Below, one piece after another: positions 1 to 5,683 of a stretch of DNA of 9,454 nucleotides (within the stretch, counting starts at the first letter, position 1; each line of letters opens with the position of its first letter). Position numbers and translations under genes: made by a program. The stretch comes from JACZQZ01 sp046756945 (GTDB taxonomy: Bacteria > Pseudomonadota > Alphaproteobacteria > Rhodospirillales > 2-02-FULL-58-16). Under the pieces are notes generated by a model. That model worked only from the letters and a program-made list of their open reading frames with translations. It made no database searches and had not been told where the DNA came from. The DNA lies in NCBI GenBank assembly GCA_046756945.1, contig JBHHXI010000119.1:1-9454 (forward strand). The letters are read 5' to 3'.

Positions 1-1
1 G

Positions 2-130
2 GCGGCGGCGATGATCGCCGACGGCACGATCACCCGGTTTTTCGATCCCGCCGCAACACCTGTGGACGGTCTTCCGCCCGAGGCCGGCACGCGGCGTTGC
101 CACGGGTCGCCCACTGAACGACCCGCTTAG
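2..130 (+). CDS. Nucleotidyltransferase (LicC/sugar-phosphate NTP-transferase type), C-terminal end only
   Basis: This is the last 42 codons of a gene that begins before the window; the frame is open from base 2 to the TAG at 128-130. The segment AAMIADGTITRFFDP is almost identical to the end of the gene at 2987-3337, which carries the more recognisable WLEFDTVGDYRRY segment typical of the C terminus of LicC-like cytidylyltransferases and related NTP transferases. That family joins CTP or another NTP to a phosphorylated small molecule for surface-glycan decoration. The tail after FDP is longer (about 25 residues, Pro/Arg-rich) than in the second copy and looks unconserved. A 10-codon ORF starts at the base right after the stop and leads into the sulfotransferase gene, so the two genes are probably co-transcribed. 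The family call rests entirely on the paralogy. The catalytic N-terminal half lies outside the window, so the substrate cannot be judged. Confidence 0.7.
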   Translation, partial: AAAMIADGTITRFFDPAATPVDGLPPEAGTRRCHGSPTERPA

Positions 131-163
131 ATGGCACAGCCCGCGGGAAGGACATCGCCGTGA
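131..163 (+). other. 10-codon bridging mini-ORF between nucleotidyltransferase and sulfotransferase
   Basis: An ATG directly abuts the upstream TAG (128-130). The frame encodes 10 residues, MAQPAGRTSP, and ends with a TGA at 161-163 that overlaps the GTG start at 160 (GTGA). It may be a translational-coupling leader or may be chance. The sulfotransferase start also has its own good Shine-Dalgarno sequence inside this ORF, so coupling is not essential here. See the related mini-ORFs at 1071 and 5109. Confidence 0.3.
145..152 (+). promoter_or_regulatory. Ribosome binding site for the sulfotransferase gene
   Basis: GGGAAGGA lies 7 bases before the GTG at 160. It is one of the clearer Shine-Dalgarno sequences in the cluster. 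It selects GTG 160 rather than the ATG at 131, which is in another frame and stops after 10 codons. Confidence 0.6.
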
Positions 164-1074
164 CCGTCTTCGTGCACGTCGGCTACCCCAAGACGGCGAG
201 CACGTGGCTGCAGACGCGTGTCTTCCCCGGTCACCCGGATCTCGACTACTGGCGCCAGGTTCCCGGCTTCGATTGGGTCGATGGAATCGTGGAACTCCAT
301 GACTTCGAGTTTGATGCGAAGGCGCTGCGCGAGCGTTACTTTGCCGGCCGGGACACCCGGTCCGGGCGGCATACGCTGATTTCGTGGGAAGCGCTGGTTG
401 GCGACGCATTCGCCGGTGCATGGGATACCTGCCGCAACGCCGACAGGTTGCGCGCCGTCCTCGGTGAGGCGAGAATCATCGTCTCCATCCGCGAGCAGGT
501 TTCCATGCTCGACTCCCTTTACAAGCAGTACCTCGCTCAGGGCGGAATCGGCAGCGTCAAGTTGTTCCTGGGACTTCGGCCAGCCGGCCGCACGCACTTC
601 TCGCTGAACTACCTGCGTTACGACCGGGCCGTCGGGTATTATCGGGCGTTGTTCGGCGAAGACTCGGTTTACGTCTGCCTTTACGAGGAGCTTTTGGAAT
701 CACCGGACACCTTCCTGCGGGGGCTGTCGGACTTCCTTGGAATCGACGGCTTCGACGTCGACGAGCGGAGCATGCGCAAGAAGGAAAACCCGGGATTCTC
801 GGCTTTCTCGACGGCCGTCGCGCGCGTCGCAAACCGTTTCCTATACAGCGATTTCAACCGGCTCCCGCTCGTGCCGCCGGGACTCGTAAGTGTCCCGGGA
901 ATGCGGGCATTCCTGAAAAGGGCCGACACGGCCTTGTTCGGAAGGCTGTTTCCGGCAAAAAGCGTCATCGATCAAAATACACGTGTTTTCCTCGAAGACT
1001 ATTATCGCAGTGGCAACCGCGCCCTCGCCGAAGAGCTCGGCCTGCCCCTGGCGCAATACGGGTATCCCGTATGA
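160..1074 (+). CDS. Sulfotransferase family protein (PAPS-dependent type)
   Basis: A 304-residue protein of the bacterial sulfotransferase family, which transfers a sulfuryl group from PAPS to a hydroxyl, here plausibly on a glycan. The 5'-phosphosulfate-binding loop is at the extreme N terminus (YPKTASTWLQ, residues 9-18, with Lys11 and Thr12). The 3'-phosphate-binding segment is around residues 107-125 (SIRE at 109-112, then SLYKQYL). The C-terminal helix with YYRSGNRALAEELGL and a final YGY is also usual in this family. There is no signal peptide or membrane span, so it should act in the cytoplasm before export. The GTG start has GGGAAGGA 7 bases upstream and places the phosphate loop at the usual distance from the N terminus. 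It sits between a nucleotidyltransferase and an ABC exporter, and a CysC-like kinase downstream could supply PAPS. The acceptor is unknown. A donor resembling PAPS, such as a 3'-phosphorylated CDP compound, cannot be excluded. Confidence 0.88.
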   Translation: MTVFVHVGYPKTASTWLQTRVFPGHPDLDYWRQVPGFDWVDGIVELHDFEFDAKALRERYFAGRDTRSGRHTLISWEALVGDAFAGAWDTCRNADRLRAVLGEARIIVSIREQVSMLDSLYKQYLAQGGIGSVKLFLGLRPAGRTHFSLNYLRYDRAVGYYRALFGEDSVYVCLYEELLESPDTFLRGLSDFLGIDGFDVDERSMRKKENPGFSAFSTAVARVANRFLYSDFNRLPLVPPGLVSVPGMRAFLKRADTALFGRLFPAKSVIDQNTRVFLEDYYRSGNRALAEELGLPLAQYGYPV

Positions 1075-1124
1075 GTCCAACCCGCTCCGCCAAGGACCTT
1101 TGCCCGTGGACGCCAACCCGGTGA
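1071..1124 (+). other. 17-codon bridging mini-ORF between sulfotransferase and ABC exporter
   Basis: An ATG overlaps the sulfotransferase stop (ATGA, 1071-1074). The frame encodes 17 residues (MSPTRSAKDLCPWTPTR) and ends with TGA at 1122-1124, one base before the GTG of the ABC gene at 1126. No convincing Shine-Dalgarno sequence precedes 1126, so termination-reinitiation across this mini-ORF is a reasonable mechanism for translating the exporter. It may still be coincidental. Confidence 0.4.
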
Positions 1125-1125
1125 C

Positions 1126-2883
1126 GTGATGGGCTTCTTCTCCATCTTCAGCCGCTTGCCCAATGCCTGGGGCACCCTAGCCCTGATCGTCCTCTCCGGC
1201 ATGGCCGAAGGGTTCGGCCTGGTGCTCTTCGTGCCGCTCCTGGAACTGATGACCGGCGGCTCGGCCGAGGACCTCAAGTGGCCGTTCACCGTCATCACCG
1301 ATGTCTTCGGGACGGTGGGCCTGCCGATCACGCTCAATTCCATGCTCGTCTCCATCGCCGTCCTGATCCTGGGGTCTCTGGGCCTCGGCTACGCCCAGCG
1401 CCACCTGGCCTTCCGCGCCAAGCACCAACTGATCCGCAGGCTCCGCCGGGACCTCATGGACGCCCTCTTCCACGCCACCTGGAGCCACTTCACCCGGCAG
1501 TCCCACGGCGAGGTGATCAACCAACTGATTCAGGAAAGCCACCGCGCCGGCAATGCATCCCTGTCCGCGGTGCTGTGCGTGGCGACCGTCATTCAAGTCA
1601 CCTTATACCTGCTGTTCTCGGCCATGCTGTCGTGGGAACTCATGACCATTACGCTGCTTTATACCGGCTTCGTGGTATTGGCGGTGCGGCCCCTGCAACG
1701 ACGGGCCAGGGTTCTGGGCGAGGCTAACACCCGCGCTAACCGGGACATGGGGTTCTACGGCGTCGACTTTCTGAGGGGGGCAAAGCTGGTCAAGGTCACC
1801 ACCAGCGAGGGGAGGGTGCTCGACCGCATTGCCGACCACATCCGCGCGGTGTTCCATGCCAGCTTCCATGCCGAGCTGAACGGGGTGCAGATCTACTTCC
1901 TCGTCCAAGCCCTGCCGGTGGTGCTGATCGCGGGAATCATCGCCGTCGCCCACGGGGCGCTCGGCATAACCTCTTCGCTGACCCTGGTGTTCCTGCTGAT
2001 TCTCGCCCGCCTGGCGCCGCGGGTGGCCCAGCTCCAGCAGCAATACCAGGGCTACAACGTCGCCCGCCCGGCCATGCGGGTGGTGGACGAGGCCATCGCC
2101 GCCGGCCGCGCGAACCAGGAGGACCTTGGCGGTGGCAAAAGGCTGGCGCGTCTGTCCGAAGGCATCACGCTCAACAACGTGAGCTACCACTATGCTGACG
2201 GCGAGGAGACGGTGGTGGACGGCGTCAGCCTGACCATCGGGCGCAACCAGATGATCGCGGTGGTCGGCAGTTCCGGGGCCGGCAAGTCGACCCTGATCGA
2301 TCTGATCGCCGGGCTGCGCGTTCCGGATTCGGGGAACATCACGGTCGACGGAGTGGATTTGCGGGAGATGAATCTTCGCTCATGGCGCTGCAAAATCGGC
2401 TACGTCACCCAGGACGTCATGGTCTTCAACGACACCATGCGCAACAACCTGGTGTTCACCCACTCCGACAGCACCGAAGATGACATCCGCCGCGTCGTCG
2501 ACATCACCCACCTGCGCGACGTGGTGGAGGGGCTGCCCCAGGGGCTCGACACGGTGCTCGGGGAAGGAGGGGTGCGCCTGTCAGGGGGTCAGAAGCAGCG
2601 CCTCGCCCTGGCCCGCGCCCTGGTCGGCGATCCGGAGCTGCTGCTGCTTGACGAGGCGACAAGCGCCCTGGACACCCAGTCCGAACGCATGATCCAGAAG
2701 GCCGTCGAATCCATCGCCCACAAGTTTACCATCGTGATCGTCGCCCACCGCCTGTCCACCGTGAGCAAGGCCGACCGCATCTGCGTCATGGAAGGCGGAC
2801 GCATCGTCGAGAGCGGCTCTTACGATGAACTGCTGGCCCAGAACGGCCGCTTCGCGGAACTGCACGAACATCAGTTTGCCTGA
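1126..2883 (+). CDS. ABC transporter, fused permease/ATPase (MsbA/PglK-like exporter)
   Basis: A 585-residue half-transporter of the exporter type; as a homodimer in the inner membrane it would flip or export a lipid or lipid-linked glycan using ATP. The N-terminal ~330 residues hold about six hydrophobic helices (first at about residues 15-42). The ATPase domain follows with all motifs intact: Walker A GSSGAGKST (381-389), Q-loop Gln429 in YVTQD, signature LSGGQ (485-489), Walker B LLLLDE with Asp509/Glu510, D-loop SALD, and H-loop His541. Length is normal for MsbA/PglK-like proteins. The first codons are GTG-ATG; 1126 or 1129 could be the start, and neither has a good Shine-Dalgarno sequence. 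A 17-codon ORF that overlaps the previous stop ends one base upstream. In a decoration cluster a role as flippase for lipid-carrier-bound oligosaccharide (PglK-like) or modified lipid (MsbA-like) is inferred; the substrate cannot be read from the sequence. Confidence 0.93.
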   Translation: MMGFFSIFSRLPNAWGTLALIVLSGMAEGFGLVLFVPLLELMTGGSAEDLKWPFTVITDVFGTVGLPITLNSMLVSIAVLILGSLGLGYAQRHLAFRAKHQLIRRLRRDLMDALFHATWSHFTRQSHGEVINQLIQESHRAGNASLSAVLCVATVIQVTLYLLFSAMLSWELMTITLLYTGFVVLAVRPLQRRARVLGEANTRANRDMGFYGVDFLRGAKLVKVTTSEGRVLDRIADHIRAVFHASFHAELNGVQIYFLVQALPVVLIAGIIAVAHGALGITSSLTLVFLLILARLAPRVAQLQQQYQGYNVARPAMRVVDEAIAAGRANQEDLGGGKRLARLSEGITLNNVSYHYADGEETVVDGVSLTIGRNQMIAVVGSSGAGKSTLIDLIAGLRVPDSGNITVDGVDLREMNLRSWRCKIGYVTQDVMVFNDTMRNNLVFTHSDSTEDDIRRVVDITHLRDVVEGLPQGLDTVLGEGGVRLSGGQKQRLALARALVGDPELLLLDEATSALDTQSERMIQKAVESIAHKFTIVIVAHRLSTVSKADRICVMEGGRIVESGSYDELLAQNGRFAELHEHQFA

Positions 2884-2940
2884 CACCCCAACTTGAATGG
2901 TTTCACGGCCCTTCGAACGCCCCCCTTCGCCACGAACATC
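2863..2940 (+). repeat. 10-bp direct repeat flanking the end of the ABC gene
   Basis: CACGAACATC occurs at 2863-2872, in the last codons of the ABC gene, and again at 2931-2940, just upstream of the truncated nucleotidyltransferase. Both copies lie shortly after a CTTCGC. The copies are 68 bases apart and out of frame with each other. This could be the scar of a small duplication or deletion at the junction where the downstream gene lost its 5' half. Chance is possible. Confidence 0.35.
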
Positions 2941-2986
2941 TGATTGAAAACGTCCAAGACGCCTCGCGATCGCTTGGACCTTTCGC

Positions 2987-3337
2987 GTGACAGGCGAATT
3001 ACCCTTCGGGCAACCGGTGACAAATTTGGACGACGTAGAAGCCCAGTACATCGGGCTCCTGCGGTTCCAGGGAAAAGGCGTCTCCGCGTTGCGCGCGGCA
3101 CGGGCGAGCATGGCCGCCAACCGCCGCCCCTGGCGGGAAAAACGCTCCGTTGCCAACGCCCATATGACCGACCTGCTGATGGAGATGATACTGACCGGCA
3201 CCGACATTCATGCCGTGCCCGTCGACGGGGGATGGCTGGAGTTCGATACTGTCGGCGATTACCGTCGGTACGCCGCGATGATCGCCGACGGTACCATCAC
3301 CCGTTATTTCGATCCTTCGAAAACCCCGACGCCGTGA
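2987..3337 (+). pseudogene. 5'-truncated nucleotidyltransferase (C-terminal half, LicC/Cj1416-like)
   Basis: A 116-codon frame encodes only the C-terminal half of an NTP transferase of the phosphocholine/sugar cytidylyltransferase type. Visible family segments are LDDVEAQYIGLLRF (residues 14-27), HMTDLLMEMI (59-68) and WLEFDTVGDYRRY (83-95). Intact relatives are about 230-250 residues and begin with a nucleotide-binding AAGxGxR...PKxL segment. That half is absent: the frame is closed by a stop at 2945-2947, and only about 100 bases separate it from the ABC gene. Its last ~20 codons are about 80% identical in DNA to the nucleotidyltransferase end at 5-60, so the two are diverged paralogues rather than a fresh duplication. 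The GTG start at 2987 is the only plausible one, and the protein should not be catalytically competent. The frame is otherwise unbroken and its TGA overlaps the sulfatase GTG (GTGA), so it may persist because translation through it drives the next gene. Confidence 0.7.
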
Positions 3338-5112
3338 ACGCCGATCGCCCCAACGTCTTGTTCCTCACGGTCGACGCCCTTCGGGCCGACCGCACCAGCC
3401 TTCTTGGCTACGACCGCCCGACCACGCCGCGCTTGGACGCCCTTTCCAAGAGCGCCTTGGTCTGCACCAACGCCGTTTCGCCCGCCGCCTTCACCCAACC
3501 GTCGTTCCATGCCTTCCTCACGTCGTCGCCGCCGTTTTCCTATGGCGGGTACGATAATGGCGCATTCGACCGTCCCGCGACCGTGTTTCAAGCGTTCCAC
3601 GAGGGTGGCTACGAGACGTACATCCTGTCTACCTTCCAGTGGATCAGCCGGATGCTTGGCTATGACCGGGGCATCGACCATGAATATTGCCTGTACGTCA
3701 TCAACACCCTCACAGGTGTGGCGGGGGTCACCTTGAGATCTCATACCGAGAATTTCCGTGACGGGCGGATCAGTGGTGAAGCCCTGGCGGCGGCGGCGGA
3801 GCCCGTCGTGGAACGGCTGTTCGACGCCATCGAGCATTATTGCGCGAAGCGGGCCGAGGACTCGGCAATCGACCGGGCCGACTTCGCCCATTCCCGTCTG
3901 GTCAACGACGGGTACGACTACCGGCGCGTTGAGAAACTGGTGAGCCGCCATCGCGCCGAGTTCGACCGGGACGAGGTTGCATACGTGCAGCGGTACATGA
4001 GCCGGCCGTTCTTGGCACACGAGTGGCTGGCCGCGGAATGGCGGCTATATCGGACCTTTGGAAAGCTGGTGCGCGAAAGCGTTTTCGAGGCCGGCAATTG
4101 CGTGCTTGACATGGTCAACCCGCGCCGTGCCGCGCTCCGCCGCATGCGCTACAAGCGCTACGTGGACGGCGCCGCCCTGGCCGACAGGATCATTCGCATT
4201 CTCGGAAATCGAACCTCGGAAAAGCCGTTTCTCTTGTGGGCCCATTTCATCGACACCCACGTCCCATATTGCGCGGGCACCGGACCCCGCTGGGATGAGG
4301 AGACGCCCGACTACCTTGAGTCCCTCGGCCACTCCCGCGACCTGGATGTTTCCGTGGGCGTCCGCGGCCGTCCGCAAACGCCGGAAGAATGGGCCACCTG
4401 GTCCGCACTTTATGACGCCGCGGTTCTTTACGTGGACACGCAGATCGGACGTGTCCTGGATGCGCTTGACCGCTTGGGTTTGCGTGATAACACCTTGGTC
4501 GTTGTCTGCGGCGATCATGGGGAAGAGCTGGGCGATCACGGCGACATCAGCCATCACTTCCGCTTTTACAGCCATAACGTCCGTGTGCCGCTGATCTTTT
4601 TTCACCCGGCCATCGACGGCCAACGGATCGATGGCCTGACGACCCTGTTGGACGTGGCGCCAACCCTGGCAGGCCTGACCGGTGTGCGTCCCGATCCCGG
4701 ATGGGAAGGCGAAGAGATCACGAGCGCCAGCGTAAGGGACCGCGGCCACGTCGTCCTGGAGGTATTTCATGGCGGCAACTGCGCCTTCGACGAAAAGCCG
4801 CTGTATATGGCCGTCCGCAGCAAGCGTTACAACTACTTGTGGAAGGAATACCGGGACCCCACCGACCGCTACAGCCCCGAGGGCCACGAGCTTTATGATC
4901 TCGAGGCCGATCCCCTGGAACAGAACAATCTTTACCGGCCCGACCATCCCGCCGTAGTGCAGTTCGATCCGGTGATCGCCGGCCGGCTGGTGGAAATTCC
5001 GGAGATTTCGTCCGAACGGCTCGTCGCCGCCTTCGGCACGGTCGGAGAGGAGGCGGTGCGGCGCAAAAGGACGGCCGCCGCCCTCGTCGTTCGGCCGCGA
5101 TCCGCCGGATGA
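3334..5112 (+). CDS. Sulfatase-like hydrolase/transferase (alkaline phosphatase superfamily, non-FGly)
   Basis: A 592-residue protein of the sulfatase branch of the alkaline phosphatase superfamily. It has the N-terminal metal site NVLFLTVDALRAD (Asp14), the nucleophile region FTQPSFHAFLTSS (Thr54), the HxPY-like DTHVPY segment (307-312) and the metal site GDHGEELGDHG (Asp394, His395). At the C/S-x-P-x-R position of formylglycine sulfatases it reads T-Q-P-S-F. The usual Cys/Ser modification is therefore impossible, and Thr, as in LtaS/EptA-type phosphotransferases, would be the nucleophile. About 250 residues separate Thr54 from DTHVPY, longer than usual, with a helical, charged insert. No signal peptide or membrane span is seen. 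The frame is open upstream to 2944, but homology begins at the GTG at 3334, which overlaps the previous TGA and has no Shine-Dalgarno sequence. The likely role is cleavage or transfer of a phospho- or sulfo-ester on a glycan precursor; the substrate is unknown. Confidence 0.85.
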   Translation: MNADRPNVLFLTVDALRADRTSLLGYDRPTTPRLDALSKSALVCTNAVSPAAFTQPSFHAFLTSSPPFSYGGYDNGAFDRPATVFQAFHEGGYETYILSTFQWISRMLGYDRGIDHEYCLYVINTLTGVAGVTLRSHTENFRDGRISGEALAAAAEPVVERLFDAIEHYCAKRAEDSAIDRADFAHSRLVNDGYDYRRVEKLVSRHRAEFDRDEVAYVQRYMSRPFLAHEWLAAEWRLYRTFGKLVRESVFEAGNCVLDMVNPRRAALRRMRYKRYVDGAALADRIIRILGNRTSEKPFLLWAHFIDTHVPYCAGTGPRWDEETPDYLESLGHSRDLDVSVGVRGRPQTPEEWATWSALYDAAVLYVDTQIGRVLDALDRLGLRDNTLVVVCGDHGEELGDHGDISHHFRFYSHNVRVPLIFFHPAIDGQRIDGLTTLLDVAPTLAGLTGVRPDPGWEGEEITSASVRDRGHVVLEVFHGGNCAFDEKPLYMAVRSKRYNYLWKEYRDPTDRYSPEGHELYDLEADPLEQNNLYRPDHPAVVQFDPVIAGRLVEIPEISSERLVAAFGTVGEEAVRRKRTAAALVVRPRSAG

Positions 5113-5171
5113 GGCACGGGGTTTCCAGATCGGTGTCCGCGGTGCCGGCGCTTGGCACGTTGATTCCATGA
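5109..5171 (+). other. 20-codon bridging mini-ORF with ATGA overlaps at both ends
   Basis: The ATG at 5109 overlaps the sulfatase stop (ATGA, 5109-5112). The 20-codon frame (begins MRHGVSRSV, ends GTLIP) stops with TGA at 5169-5171, which overlaps the start of the kinase gene (ATGA, 5168-5171). It fills the 55-base gap exactly. The kinase start has no Shine-Dalgarno sequence, so this ORF could carry ribosomes from one gene to the next by two reinitiation steps. It is the cleanest of the three bridging ORFs. Confidence 0.45.
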
Positions 5172-5668
5172 TTACCTGGCTGATCGGGCTGTCGGGGTCC
5201 GGCAAGACAACCCTGGCACAGAGTCTTTACGACCGCCTCAAGCCCACCTGCCGGCACCTGGCCCTGGTGGACGGGGACCAGCTCCGCGAGGTGTTCCCCG
5301 ACGACGTGGACCACACGGTAGAAGGCCGGCGGCGCAACGCGGCACGTCTTTCCCATCTCTGCCGGTTTCTTGACGGCCAGGACATTCACGTGGTTGCCGC
5401 CGTGTTGTCCATCTTTCCCGAATGGCAGGCATGGAACCGGGAACACTTCTCCCGCTATTTCGAGGTATTCCTCGACGTGCCCCTGGACGTGGTCAAGGCG
5501 CGCGATACCAAGGGACTCTACGGCGGTGCCATTCCCAACGTGGTTGGCATGGACATCCCCTTTCCGCGCCCGGCCAACCCGGACCTGATTGTGGACGCGG
5601 CCATGCAGGAAAAAGGCGTAGAGGCCTGCCGCGACCTGATCCTGACCCGGATGCGTGCACTGAACTGA
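5168..5668 (+). CDS. Adenylyl-sulfate kinase family protein (divergent CysC-like kinase)
   Basis: A 166-residue P-loop kinase of the APS kinase family, which phosphorylates the 3'-OH of APS to give PAPS. Visible features are Walker A GLSGSGKTT (residues 7-15), the DGD motif with Arg40 (VDGDQLR, 34-40), Asn57 in RRRNAARL, and RDTKGLY (112-118), matching the RDPKGLY of CysC. Length fits a stand-alone kinase. The loop that reads close to FISPYR in standard APS kinases is here VLSIFPEWQAWN (79-90), and the DGDN motif has Gln instead of Asn. The C-terminal stretch with NVVGMDIPFPRP also differs from CysC. No ATP sulfurylase gene (cysD/N or sat) is in the window. It lies between the sulfatase-like and SGNH genes and may feed the sulfotransferase. 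A related alternative is a 3'-kinase for another nucleotide, like Cj1415 acting on CDP-phosphoramidate. ATG 5168 overlaps the stop of a bridging mini-ORF and lacks a Shine-Dalgarno sequence. Confidence 0.82.
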   Translation: MITWLIGLSGSGKTTLAQSLYDRLKPTCRHLALVDGDQLREVFPDDVDHTVEGRRRNAARLSHLCRFLDGQDIHVVAAVLSIFPEWQAWNREHFSRYFEVFLDVPLDVVKARDTKGLYGGAIPNVVGMDIPFPRPANPDLIVDAAMQEKGVEACRDLILTRMRALN

Positions 5669-5683
5669 GCCCCAAGGATGGCA

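Noticed and set aside
2961..2990. A possible relic of the nucleotidyltransferase N-terminal loop (SRSLGPFA resembling a GSRLGPxT segment)
   Set aside because: The preceding residues in that frame do not resemble the expected ILAAG strand and the match is too short to separate from chance.
2944..3333. In-frame N-terminal extension of the sulfatase-like protein back to 2944
   Set aside because: The extension overlaps the nucleotidyltransferase fragment in another frame, is Arg-rich without family similarity, and the conserved sulfatase N terminus starts right after the GTG at 3334.
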